DNA of 64,000 nt from Ignelater luminosus. Lineage: Eukaryota; Arthropoda; Insecta; Coleoptera; Elateridae. The position numbers and the translations under genes are program-made. The DNA lies in NCBI GenBank assembly GCA_011009095.1, contig VTPC01008522.1:1-64000 (forward strand), written 5' to 3'. This document shows, piece after piece, positions 25,829 through 38,161 of this stretch. Positions within the stretch are counted from its first letter, which is position 1; the number at the start of each line of letters is the position of its first letter. The notes under the pieces were generated by a model. The model was not told the origin of the DNA. It was given only the letters and a program-made list of their open reading frames with translations, and did no database searches.

Positions 25829-27400
25829 AAGCAGTTTATCTGGAGACTATTTCAATCAAGAAATGAAGTTTACAAATACAATCTTTGTGCCTTTAATAAA
25901 AAAGAAAAGAAATGCCGCATTGATAGCTTTGTGTATTTTTGATTTAGAAACATAGAAATAAAAAAGAAAATGTAAAGAAATTTTTTCTTATCTTGAAGCG
26001 TGTTTCATGCAATGCACTATTAGGCAATAAAAGAAAAATTATATTTGAAACTATCTAAATCTGCTACCTAAAAATAAGCCAGAGGGTAAACGTTGTAAAA
26101 GCAATGTGATAAATGGGTGGTGTTCTTTTGGGAGTTGTAGTATACATCTCGATAACTTCGTTCAAAAGGGGAGAAAGTAGAAACTGGTCCCTAAGTGGAA
26201 AGTGACCTGTGCCCAAACTCTGAAGTACGTGACGGTTTCACGAAATATATGTATATAAATACGTGCCACTCAGAAACTCTTTAAGAAATACAGTTTTCTT
26301 GTAAAGGTTATTTTAGGTTTGTAGAGATTTCTTTAAATGGCTATTTTTCTTTTTTAAGACAGGTCTGGAATTTCCTTTCAATTTAGATACGTTTTACGTT
26401 CGTAATGAATGAAATAAAAATGACTTTGGCAACAGAATAAATTTTTTTCTTTATTTAACATATAATGTAATATAAATACCAAGCTTGTTATTGCTATTAG
26501 ATTACCTATCATAAAAGTATTTTCATTAATGATCTAGGAAGTTATATTTTTGGGAAATTACTTTGCGTGCGTGCTTAAAATGAATTAAATGTAATCTACT
26601 AACCATTAATCATTCATTCTTTACATGAAAGTTGAGCATTAAGTGACAAAACGTTTTAAATTAAGAAGTAGAAAACGGTTAGAAAACATTCAATAATAAT
26701 ACAATTTGTGAAAATTAAGGTTACTGCTCACAATTAGTATATTATCGAGAAATTCGTCCTAATTACATCTCATTTTTAAAAAGGTATCCACATCTGAAAG
26801 TGGACATATCGAATCTAGTGGATTATCTGAAACTTGGCTACAGAAAAACTAATAGTATTTGAGTCTCTCTCTGTGTTATATAACTTTGTAAATCTGTATG
26901 GTAGCAACAAAACTAGCCAGACGACTAAAACAAGCTTCCTAATCATTTGACTCCTTAAAAACTTTTTATATTATATTCAACAGTGGTAATGGAGTAACAA
27001 TAAAATCCGCAGAAACTTGTAAAGGGAACTTGTCCAAGAGAATAAAACTTGTTCTACGCTGTTATAAAGAGTACATTATATAGAGGTATGAAAATAACGT
27101 AATTTGGGAAATTTTGCACAGTACGGTGCATGCTCAACAACAGTTTTTGGTGTTTGATCAGCATAAGCTTTTCTTACATTACCTCTTGAGTATACAATCA
27201 AAATTTTCTATTGTCTTTGGCACTCTAGCTGCGGCATTTTCTTTTTAAATACGAACACTTTCTAATGGTAAAACTGCAGCCAACGAAATTATTTGAAACA
27301 GAATCACCATAAAAGGATGTTTCGATATGTCTCAAACATGTCACCACAACAACAACAAAATTTTGGTTAGGTACTTATAAATAATGTTTGAAGCATCCCA
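25829..27400. other. AT-rich non-coding DNA, nothing recognised
   Basis: No gene or element boundary could be supported. A slightly GC-richer patch at 26100-26260 has no open frame. Confidence 0.4.
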
Positions 27401-27590
27401 CTATGCATGGACTTCGATGAAGTACTAACATATCCGATTGATGTTCATTAGATGTCTTTAATGGATTTATCTATAAAATATCCGTATTGCATTCTGTAGA
27501 CGTCTTATGGATATTCATGGCAAATTCGTTTTTCATCAAAATGAATGTCCAATAATCAGCAGTGAATATCCACACTAGATATTTACACAG
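27401..27590. repeat. Short degenerate repeats of GGAT/GTC type
   Basis: Words such as ATGGACTTC, GATGTC, GACGTC and GGATAT recur at short spacing (TATGGATATTCATGG, ATAAAATATCC, AATGAATGTCC). The pattern resembles an old tandem or subterminal array of a non-autonomous transposon. Ends were not found, and the class is unknown. Confidence 0.3.
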
Positions 27591-27953
27591 GAAATATTAG
27601 TTAACATATTATATTGATATCAAACCAACCTTATTTTCATACAATTTTAATTGTTAAAATCATGTAAACATTAACCACCATCTTACCTCCAAACGATCAT
27701 TTCGCTCTTGTTGTGAACTTGTCCGTGGAGAATAACAACAATCAATGCTATCTACTAAAAGAGGAAGCAAAGTCGTTTCAGTCTCTTTTTGGAGCTTTAT
27801 CGGTTTAGGGTTTCAAGGCTCCTCTTTGACCACGAATGAGAACTCTAGGAAGAGTAAAATTAAGGATAGTATAGAATTTAATTAAATTTTGTGAAGATTG
27901 CTATTCACTTACACCACTAAGGAAAACCGCTGGAAACTTCATCAAGAATAGTA

Positions 27954-28040
27954 GGTGTGAAAGATCGAACTCCGGACCTCCTGAATGTCATATAGAAGGG
28001 TTTCAACAAAGTCATACCGCTTGACGCCTGGACTTCACAC
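27954..28040 (-). repeat. tRNA-like segment, possible SINE head
   Basis: Read leftward from 28040, the sequence begins GTGTGAA and ends 87 bases later with TTCACAC, a perfect 7-bp acceptor-like stem. Between them lie an A-box-like GGCGTCAAGCGG and a B-box-like GAGTTCGATCT at tRNA-like spacing. The T-stem does not pair properly and no anticodon arm is convincing, so a functional tRNA is unlikely. A tRNA-derived SINE or tRNA pseudogene fits better. Confidence 0.4.
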
Positions 28041-28918
28041 TTTGTTATTCACATTCAGGTTGTCTCTAGAATGCTTAACTAAAAATTTCTTACATAAACT
28101 AAACTTGCTCGTTAAACCGATATTCGGTTTTAAACTTTGAGAAAAAATCAACTTTGCTTATGAAAATAGAAGGCGTTGATTGATTTTTATGATTTTGATG
28201 TGACCCTTCTTGTGAGTATAACTCATCTTTTTGAAATAATTTTAGTCACCATTAGAAAGTCGCAGGTGTATGAAACAAATGTCACTCCAGCGATTTGACA
28301 GTAACTTTTTGGGGCCAAGACAGAGAACTTTCATTTTTTTTAGAATGAAACATTCTGTTTTGAACCTAAGAATCTATGGTTAAGCCATGAAACGCATTCC
28401 AGAGACACCCTGTATACAATCAATATTAATCACTAAAAGTAAGAAAAAGGCATCATTTAATAAAACTTTTCTTCTTTTTTAAACACCTATTCGGTGTTTC
28501 TGTTATTACAATCTAGTCAATTCAGACGAATATGCACTTTAATTCGAACCTAGATTACTAGGGTTCGTTTTTAAACTAAAGTTTTGGGATCTCGTGCTTA
28601 GCTAGTACACCAAGTTCAGCGTGCACACTGCGGTAGTTTACTTTTTTTTACCTAAAACTTAAGCACTTAATCTAGTATGTGATTTCACTCACAATCCGAT
28701 GTTGTCGAGAAGCAAGAGTCAGATTTTCACAGAGCTTCTCTTGATAGCTTCTTGCAAACCTCCTCATTTCACTTTCCGCAGTGTCTATTTCTAGGTCATG
28801 ATGTAGGTCACTGTTTCTGGCATATCAAGGAGTATCTACGATGTTTCTTAGCAATTTATTCTAGAATCTTCTAATATTTATTTCATTGCTACTAACTTTG
28901 GTAAACCGGTTAACTAAC

Positions 28919-29665
28919 GACAAGATCTGGCTTGCGGAAAGTACGAAGGAGTTGATAGAAATGTTGAAACATCCTGAAGAGATGGAGAGGAAGTAGGCAT
29001 GAAGGATAAATCGTACGAATAGCAAAGTAATGCGAATAGGGAAAGATAACACATGAAGGTTTACGTCAAGGGAAAAAAGTTAAAGCAGGTAACGGAATAT
29101 AAGTATCTAGGAACAGAGATTACAAGAAACTGGAGGTGTTTTGATGAAATAAAAATAAGCACTGGAATGGCGAAACAAGTGTACAGGAAGATAAGTAGGA
29201 TTTTGGAAAGTAAGTTGGTGTTGGAGCTGAGGAAGCAAATAGCAAAATGCTTTGTATAGAGCGTAATGTTGTACGAGTATGACACATGGACAATGGTGAA
29301 GAAGGATACGAAAACGGTAGAAGCGCTGAAGATGTAGGTTTGGAGAAAGATGCTAAACATCAAGTGGAAGGATAAAGTTAGGAATGAGAAAGTGCTGAGA
29401 AGAGATGGACAGCAAAGATTAATGTTAGAAACAATTAACATAAGGACAAGAAATTGGTTAGGACATGTCTTAAAAAAGGATTATTTGATAAGAGATGTGT
29501 TGGAAGGGGGTATAGAGGGAAGAGGTAACAGGGGAAGAAGAAGAACAAAGATGATGTGGAGAGTAGACAGAATTATAGTGTGATGAAGAGATTGGCTCAG
29601 CATAGAAAAAAGTGGAAAGAACGGACGGGACTTGCAAAGGCAGAATACGTATGATGATATTTGGT
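28919..29665 (+). pseudogene. Non-LTR retrotransposon reverse transcriptase, C-terminal remnant
   Basis: The translated segment shows the end of a reverse transcriptase and its thumb/C-terminal region as found in many insect endonuclease-reverse transcriptase elements. It runs 'LAESTKELIEML', then 'EYKYLGTEITRNWRC', 'SKLVLELRKQIAKCFV', 'SVMLYEYDTWTM', 'LGHVLKKDYLIRDVLEGGIEG', and 'GRRRTKMM'. At least three in-frame stops interrupt it (after EMERK, after KCFV and after ALKM). The catalytic YADD box lies upstream of what remains and is not intact here. The clade cannot be fixed from this part. It is a dead 5'-truncated copy lying next to a Jockey remnant of opposite orientation. Confidence 0.8.
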
Positions 29666-29764
29666 ACATCCCATAGCTGAATCGCGTAGGGCCAAACTGG
29701 TTCTTCTCTTTTTTCTTTAACGTAAGCTTTCTAACGTAACTTTGCATCTAGCGTAATATCTACT

Positions 29765-31100
29765 TTATTAGTGAAATTAACATGTATTTACCAATTTTGA
29801 TTCCCCATTGCTTTGTCTAGTTGCTGTTTCAGTCAACAGCTGTTTGTAGGTTGCCTGTAGCTTCTTCGTTGCTTTTTCTGACTGCTAGTATAGCAGTGTT
29901 GTCAGGAAAGATAGTTGCAGATTAGCTTCCATTACAAGTGTAGATGTACAATAGATAATGGACCGGTCCTAATACACTTATTTATGGTACTCCTACTTTT
30001 ATTTTTTTTAATTCTAAATAGGCTTTTCCTTACTTGATCCTGAAGCACGTATATGAAAGGTACAACTCAACGATTTGAAAATATTATTTGGGCAAGAATG
30101 TCCTCAGCTTGTGGTTTAAGCCTTCATGGCGCACCTTGTCAAAAGCCTGGAAAAATTGCTAAACAGACCATTTTATCTTCTAACGGTTTTTCTATTATGT
30201 TAATTATTTTAAGTAGTCGATATTTTTGAACGGTTTTGCCACTGCAGGTAACAACGAGATTGGCCTATAAGACGAAGATTTGTGTATGGGTTTTCCAAGT
30301 TTAAGGATCATAATGAAATCTGCTACACGGCATAAATACGTATTCCAATCTAAAAGCAGTGCTTATCAGCGTGGTCAGTTTAACACTGTCTTTCCTTGGA
30401 AATTGTTTTGATGCTTCTCCGGTTAGTTAAGTCAAATTTGGGAACTTCTTTAAAATTTATATTTTCTCTAATCTCACTAATCACTTCTTCTTCTGGATAA
30501 AATAAGTATGATTTCTTTTTCTTCTTGTACCGATTATTCCCAATATGGTTCATTCTTTTATTCCTCAGTTCGTTGGAAAATCTTTTCTGAGTGATTTGGG
30601 AATCTTTCAGCTTTTTTGTCGTTGCTTCTGTTTTCATTTTCCTGTCTTATTGGGAGCATCTGAGTTATTGGTCTTTTTATCTCCTGGTTGCTTTCCAAGG
30701 AGAGTCTGCTGTCATCTGTTTTCGTAAGTAGGCTTTATCGATTCACTTCTTTTTTTTTATTTAAATTTTAATCCTCCGACTAACATTATTTAAGTTCGTT
30801 TTGGCTTATGGAACTCTGGATTGCTGACACTCTTTCTTCTTTCTTGGTGAGATTCAAGAGTCTAATTTCTTTTGGCCGATTGTTTCCAACTGTTCTTCGT
30901 AGGCATGTAAGCGTATTCTGCCATGCTGTCTGCTAGATGGTATTTATTTATGAATAACTCAGCTTTGTCGTCTAATTGTTGTTCATTTCTCAGCGGTACT
31001 GGTTGTTTATTCACCAAGGTTGGGTTATTTTCTTCTTTTATAATATTTTCTCCTAACGTCAGAATAATAGATGAGTGATCTGAGTTCATACCCTATCCTT
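29765..31100 (-). pseudogene. Jockey-clade non-LTR retrotransposon remnant (endonuclease end and reverse transcriptase)
   Basis: Reading leftward, 31089-30862 gives 'NSDHSSIILTLGENIIKEENNPTLVNK', the end of the APE-type endonuclease domain. 30637-30380 gives the domain before the RT fingers ('EEEVISEIRENINFKEVPKFDL'). Around 30160-29770 the palm follows: 'AFDKVRHEGLNHKLRTFLPK', 'KVGVP', 'SVLGPVHYLLYI', 'ATIFPDNTAIL' (a damaged FADDTAIL active-site box), and 'EEATGNLQTAVD'. Frames change several times and stops are frequent. This domain order is that of Jockey-clade ORF2. The fragment starts and ends inside ORF2, so neither the 5' end nor the poly-A end is present. Confidence 0.8.
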
Positions 31101-32528
31101 CTTCTAGTTGCAATATATTTGCTCTTAACATGTATATTTACAGTATGTTTACATTTCTAAATATTTATTTATGTGCCTTGTGGATATTGTAGGCAAGAGT
31201 CTCATTCCCAAGGGAAGACAAGCTGGGTAAGCCTCACCTAGTTAATCAGTAGGTAGCATGTAGGGTGAGTAGGCGACGTACTAGGCAATAAATTTAAGTA
31301 AGTTGTAAATAACAACCAACTCTTGGAGAATGCCAGTTGTTATATGAATATTATAAGGTATTATTTCCATATTATTATAAACGAATTTAGGAGGTTATAA
31401 GAAATCTTTGGATTGGACCTGAAAATTTTCTCTTCAGTTCTGATGTCATTCTATAAACGAAAAAACATTATTTTCAGGTAGGTAGCGTTTTAATGCAGCA
31501 ATAAGACGATTTTCCTCTAGGAAAGGAACTATATAAAGAGATATAACATTTATTGAATTAGTACAAAAATGTTTCATCGATAGTGGAGAGAACTTCGTGA
31601 AATAAGTTTTGCAATCACCTTTATACAAATTCAAGAATGACATACCTTACCTTCCTTTGTAACTCGTTTTATTTGTTTTACTTGAATTTTAAATATCACT
31701 TGTGTACGAATAGATGTTTGCCTTTAACGAAAGGGGTGAAACAACAAATATTACAATGCAAACTAATAGTCTTGCCTAGAAAGTGAGTTGTCTTCTAGTA
31801 AGTATAGAACAACTTTAAACAAAGGTCGATTATGTAGCCTCTGAAGTGAAATTCAAGTTTATGTTTATTAGAGTATGTCCATTTTATCTCTCCAAATGTT
31901 TCTAAGTAGCCCGCATATCTCAGAATTCATAAACATTTATGTAATGGGTAATGACAAATCTTTTTAGTGAACGAATAATATACACAGTTGTCCCAAATAG
32001 TATTGATCTAATGTAACATTTAATTAGTAAGAGAAGATCGAAAAGTAAAGTGTGTTTCCTAACCAGAGACATTGAAAAAAAGGCATGATAAGATGAACAC
32101 GCTGTATATATACTATTAAGTGCTTTTTATTAATTTATTAATGTATCTTAAGCGTGGTGACTTTTAATAAACATAAATACTGTTATTACATTTACTTACC
32201 ATTTTAAATCAGCTTTGATAGATAATAAACTTGGGAGTTAATAAATGTTTGGTAGCCATAACATAATTCTGCGGCACAAGTTACATAATGGAGTGGATAT
32301 AAGCAGCTGTATTATGTAAAAATTATACTAAGCAAGAAACATAAAAACTACTTTATATATTATGTACCTACTTTTAGCAATCATTCACAAGCTCAAAAGT
32401 CGATAATTTACTGTTAATTTAGGTAATAACTAAAAATACATATACGATTAGTATTTACAGTTAAAACAATGACAAGAATTTTTTATATATGAGATAAATC
32501 CGTATATAAGCCAAAAGAAAAAGTCACT
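31101..32528. other. AT-rich DNA downstream of the threonine ammonia-lyase gene
   Basis: No gene recognised. The part adjoining 32529 is the 3' flank of the enzyme gene; I see no convincing AATAAA in the first 100 bases after its stop codon. Confidence 0.4.
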
Positions 32529-34384
32529 CTAACATTTAGACGACGTGCAGACTTCGGGAATATCCATTTTGACCTTTTTATAATGCTTTCTAAGTAAATC
32601 GCGCAATTCTACTGAGTGTGGCATATCTCTCGTTTCACAAATGCAAATAACCTAAAAATATTCATTTTTAAACTAAAACAATTAAAAAACAAAACAATTC
32701 TTACCTCAACACTAAACACATCCTGGGTAACCCAAGCCCTTTCTTGAAGTATGTCTTTGATGTTAGCTCCAAGTGATGCAATTAATTTTACGAGCTCTGC
32801 CATTCCACCAGGACGATCACTAATTGTAACTTTTGCTTTAACAAAACGACCATCTGCAGCTAATCCACGTTCTAAACATCTTCCTAAAATCGTTGTGTCA
32901 ATATTTCCTCCTGATAAAATTGAAACAACTCTGTGGACAAGACATAATTGAAATAAAGGGAAAAGCTTTTTTACCATTCTACCAACTTTTTTCCTTTAAA
33001 TTCATTCATTTGTCCCTCTATAACAGCTGCCAAACCGCAAGCACCCGCTCCTTCTACTACACATTTTTCAACTTCAACATATCGTAAAATTGCTAGGGCT
33101 ATTGATTGCTCTTTCACTACGACCTGTATGAATGAAGCTCTTAAATATGAAATAATAAAAGTATTTATTTTCTTCCGTTATATTTTTGAAGTATGAAAGC
33201 AGTTTTTGGCTAATAGACACAGAAGTATATTATTTTAATTATTTTCAGTGAATTACCATTCTATCAATGTAACGTTTAGCAGTTTCGAAAGAATTAAATC
33301 CGATTAAAGGGACAGCTAAACCATCTGCTAAAGTTGCTTCAACACCGACTTTTGAAGGCTTCCCGTCTTTCATAGATTGGGAGAAACCGGGACACTTTTC
33401 AGATTCTACACCCTATTAGAAATATTAATGTCAAAATTATTCTTTTTAATTTTGAATAAAATTAAAATTTATATTTACTATGATTTTAACGGAAGGCTTC
33501 AATTTTTTAGCAGCCAATGCAACACCTGCAATCAGTCCACCTCCTCCACAAGGAATAATAATGGCATCTACATCTGGGACTTGTGCTAAAACTTCCATTC
33601 CTATAGTTCCCTGACCTGCTATTACTTGAGGATGATCATAACTAAAATATTTTTTTTAAGATAAATCAATATAAAATCGCTTTTGTATTACCCATTAACG
33701 TAAGTTAAGCCATTATTTTTTGCAAGCCTCAAGGCAATTCTTTTCGCCTCGGCCATATCTCTACCTTGAACGACAACAGTGGCATTGTATTTCTTACACT
33801 GCGATATTTTCATAATGGGTGCTACTACAGGCATTACAACTGTCGTAGGTATATTGAGTAACATTCCATGATAACATATTGCTTGTGCATGATTTCCTAA
33901 TGAAGCAGAAACAACTCCCTTTTTCTTTTTTTCGTCATCTAACATCAGCAGTGTGTATCTGGCACCCCTTTCTTTAAAACTTAAAAAGATTATATTAAGA
34001 AGAAATGTCTAACTTTTTAATAAACAAAGGTAGTACTTACTTCCCAGTGTATTGCAAAAAATCCTTCTTCAAATATAGGTGTATACCATAAATTTCCGAT
34101 AGCCTTGTTTTCTAAAATATATACGTGAATTGATCTTATAATTGTTGAGCTAGAAGAATGTAAAATGTTATACATCACATGGCGTGCAGATAATTCCATC
34201 TTTAATTTTAGCCTCCGCGGCAATAACATCGTCATAAGGAACATTTACTGGATGATCTGGGTCGCAATATGGATCTTTTATTTCTTCTTCATCCTAAACA
34301 TGCACGCAAAAATTTATGCCATATCTGTAGGTATCAAATTTATATATTTTTTTGGTTAACCAACATTATAGATTTATCTACCAT
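32529..34384 (-). CDS. L-threonine ammonia-lyase (threonine/serine dehydratase) with ACT-like domain, nine exons
   Basis: A PLP enzyme that deaminates L-threonine to 2-oxobutanoate, and usually L-serine to pyruvate, in the cytosol. Exons, 5' to 3': 34384-34361, 34293-34174, 34111-34041, 33979-33692, 33641-33479, 33412-33257, 33123-32987, 32930-32705, 32651-32529. They total 1308 bases, which is 435 residues plus TAG, in frame throughout. The introns are 50-133 bases. Seen in the product: PLP lysine in 'TGNFKERGARY' (Lys 74), 'SLGNHAQ' around residue 99, the tetraglycine phosphate loop 'PCGGGGLIAG' (200-203), 'SGGNIDTT' (326-333), and a C-terminal ACT-like regulatory region from about 353 ('VTISDRPGGMAELVKLI', 'ERAWVTQDVFSVEV'). 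Serine racemase lacks that last domain. Two points are odd: Asn replaces the usual Ser before Phe-Lys, and the donor after exon 7 is GTTGGT. Exon 1 (8 residues) is the least certain; everything from exon 2 is firm. Confidence 0.9.
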
Positions 34385-37300
34385 AAAAACAAAGGTTGAG
34401 TACAGTATAATTAAAATTGCTTTAGATAAATAGAACTTTCAAAATCTTACAGTTGTGATTTTAACAGAAGATTCGCTGTAACGTTCACTTTTAGCGTTAT
34501 AGTGCAGTTAGAAAAATGCGTTTCTCTTGATTGCAATTAAAAAATTGTTTAAAAAAAGTTTTCTTTCTTGTTGACACCCATCTTTAAGGCGAAAATACTG
34601 ATCTTTCCTTTTAAAATTACTTTTGTGCCAAACTTGCAACTGTTGGGACTAAGATCTTCTGTTAAACCAAACGTAACCCTTCAATACCAAGATACCGGTA
34701 AAAGATCTAGATTTATTGGTTTACTAGTAAAGATAGCACGGCCAACTGAAGTTTAGGGTTTTTATTAATTTTCTTATGGTACATTTAATTGTGTCTGTTA
34801 CCTCATTTAATGAAAGTATTAGATGAGACTGATTTTATTACGATATTATGGTTTACAAAAGAAAATTACGAAAACTGTTTGACATTTTTTCTAAAAGTCC
34901 GAATTTCGAACATTTTTAATTAAAGATTATTTTTCCAGGAAAGGTAAATAAAACGCAAAAGTTTTTTTGAGAATACTGAATTTTAATTTGTCCATAAAGC
35001 CAAAGTTTGAAAGAATTTGAAGTATTGACCAAAAAATGGCTAAATGGATGACAAAAGAAAGTGGATGTAAAACAAAAGTGTACAGATAAGAACAAATACA
35101 AAAATAAAAAATTGCACGAAGAAACCTAAAGTATGAAGTAAGAAGAAAGTTCTAGTCTTTAGAATCGAAACGTAGATCGTGTCACAACTGATACGTATGG
35201 TAAAGCTAGAAATAAAGAATTTTTTCTGTTACTGGTATATCTCGCTATTACTCTCTAATGCCAAAGTAAACTTTAATGGATTTGCCCAAGTCGTGCTTTT
35301 TTGTTCTTACTTTCATCATGCAAAAAACGAAAGTTTATCAGCTAGAGGCGCAAAAAAGTTCTCCAGATATGTCCTTATTGAGATTGTAATTTTGCAGTAA
35401 ACCAAAAGGGATCAGTTACAAAATCTTCTGTCAACGCATTTTTTTCAACTTAAAATCAATTAAGAAAACATGGCCTCTTCCTTCAATCACAATATGGAAG
35501 GCTGTTGACCACCAAAGGTTTGAGTCTTACAAATTCTAAGGTTCTGGAACTTCAAATTGACAGCATGATAGCCTTCGAAGTTTTTACTAAGTTGTTCAAC
35601 TCCACAATAACAATATAAAATATAAAATCTTAGGTTAGGAAAATAAAGCAAGCGCAATTTTTAAATTATTGCCAAATATTATTATAATTCTGTTTAGATT
35701 CTTAACAAATTAGCTCTTTCTTACAATAAATGTGATTAATAACTTAATACTTAATACTTAAAGGCGTAATATTGATAATGGAAAAGGAGCACTACGGATT
35801 TCAAGACGTAGTTTAAGTAAATACGAATATTTCAAAATGAGGAATACTCACATCGACCGTTGAATGGTACATCAACTCCTCCATTTTTAGAAATTATTAA
35901 TTTTATATAAATAGTTGTAAAATTTAAAAATTTATATTGTATAAAATGTCATTTTATATTGACAAAACATATTTTTTCGTTAACTAGATAACAATATTCT
36001 CAGATATACTTTTTGTGGTATTAATCTGTCTAAATATAGAAATGTCAGTACCTTTCTCTGTTAGCTCATATTTCGAGAGATGTTGTAATATTCAGTAAAT
36101 ATTAGTCTCTGACTGTAGAATTATAACGGCCTATTGGAGTTTCATTGGGTTTTGTAAACTTTCCATGAACTGACTGCCAATAGTTGTATTGTGTTTTACT
36201 AGTTTCAGGCTTTCAAATTGAACTCGAATATACCTAGAATTCATTAACTTTTGATATATAACATATGTATGTTTCCAATGTCATTTTCAGTTTTCTAAAA
36301 TGTCTCGATTCTACAATTTTGACTAGTAGATATATGTTTCGTTCAAACTGTAAAAGCTTTATGCAAATATAAATGTAGTGACTGGTTATTGAAAGCTGTA
36401 ACATGCAGCTGTTAAAGCTAAGAGTTCACCGGAGTGAAAAATGTTTTACTAAGAGCTTCCGGTAAACGCGATTTACCGATATATTATATTATATGGAATC
36501 AAATTTAGTACCTAGATTTTTATATAAAAACGTATATTACGGCAAAGTTATACATATATAGACGAAGGAAATTAAAGACCAAATTTAAAAATTCATGAAA
36601 TTGAAAATGGAAAATAAGTGAGAAACTAAAATTATCGTATATGATGTTTATTTAAAAGTTCTTAATGCACGTTGTTTTTTTTGAAAATATCTTTTTTATC
36701 CTTTACAAACCTGAACATCTTTTTAAAGTTAAAGAGGTTTTCAAAACGGTTAAATGTGGTGCTGACATGATCTACTTATACTAGTCACAGTAATTTTATT
36801 GGAAATACCATACCACCCCTCCAACGATATGCTGTGTGTGAAACTGTATAAATTTCAGAAGTGATTAATGGTTCTCATAAGAAAGTAGTCGCCATCAAAA
36901 CTACCATCTAATAGTTGCCAAGATAACCTCTAGAAAAGATTAAAAGAACTATAAGAGTGAGATTGGAATTTGAGAAGATATACTGACCAGCATTGAAATG
37001 ACCAACTATGCATATAATAAAAATCTCCAGGTTGGGGTCTTTTTGCTGATTACTCCAAATGGAAAAATATGAACTGAAACTTCCAGTTAGAAAAGTAGAT
37101 GGGAGAAATTGATCTCCTAGAAAATAAACGCCGTATTGTGCAAAATCATGTAGCCACTACCTGGAAAACAGTTTGCAAGGAGACAAATTTTTGTGGTACG
37201 TTACCATGTCTTTTCGCAGCTTTGTCTATGTCTTTACGTACATTAAGATGGCCACCAAGCCATCAGAGAACTTAATCTGAGTATTGCATTTTATAAGCAA

Positions 37301-37524
37301 ATGAATTTCGTTACTGATAGTTGATACTTAATAGGTTTTTATTAAAATTCAATTTTATTGTATAATTAATCTTGTCATGGACAAAACTCAAAAAAGTAGC
37401 TTAACAGTAGTAGTAGATCTAAATTGTGCTCGCAGCAGTTCGAAAGTCGAAGATGGGATGAGTTTGCAGATAATTTATCCTAAATTAAAATAGAAACTCA
37501 AGAAAAGATCTTAGTGAGTCCTTC
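34385..37524. other. AT-rich DNA upstream of the threonine ammonia-lyase gene
   Basis: The enzyme's promoter should lie at the left edge of this stretch (- strand), but no clear TATA box or initiator can be assigned. No further gene or mobile element was recognised. Confidence 0.4.
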
Positions 37525-37528
37525 TAGA

Positions 37529-38157
37529 TGTCACAACCGGTATGGGCGCCAGAAGTCAAGTCGAGGTCAACAAGTTCGCTAATGTGACTTTGCCCCAGGA
37601 ACACCCTGTATATATCGAAGACGCTATTATAGCAGTGAACAGTCTGCAGTCAAACTTTCTCCAAACTTGCCAAGGGAGATTATACTGACTTAATCTCAAC
37701 AGTCTTGCTTAAACAAAATCACGGCAATGTGCACAACTAATTTGCACTGCAGAACTTACACCGGATAGTCAGGATCAATAATCACTCCACGGCATACTGT
37801 ATAATCTAAAATTTTACTTAAAAAAAGAAAAAGACGTAGGTTCAGTATTACAGAATGTATTTCTGGATCTGCAAAACTCCGACAGCTTGCGAGGTGGTCA
37901 TTGACCGTTGCGTTAGGAAGCAACGCACCCAACAAAGAATTCCTTATTTGCACAACAAAACACTGTTTAAGCAATTTAAGCCTTGGTGAGTATTTGAACA
38001 CACAACTTTACATAACCATTAAATGTTCAATGCTATTGATTAGGTCTCTCAAACAAACTGATGGAATTATTAACAATTTTTCGATAAGCAAGTGGATCCG
38101 ATAGTTCCAAATGTCACTAAAAATTAGGCAGCTCTTGTAGTTAAAACTGGGGTGTCA
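37529..38157. repeat. Candidate short solo LTR
   Basis: The block starts TGTCACAACCGG and ends GGGGTGTCA, giving TG...CA ends, and TAGA stands on both sides (37525-37528 and 38158-38161). Like the 2.1-kb repeat it carries GGGCGCCAG and ACACCCTGTATA near its 5' end. A 4-base match over this distance can arise by chance, and no second copy exists in the window to confirm the ends. Confidence 0.3.
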
Positions 38158-38161
38158 TAGA

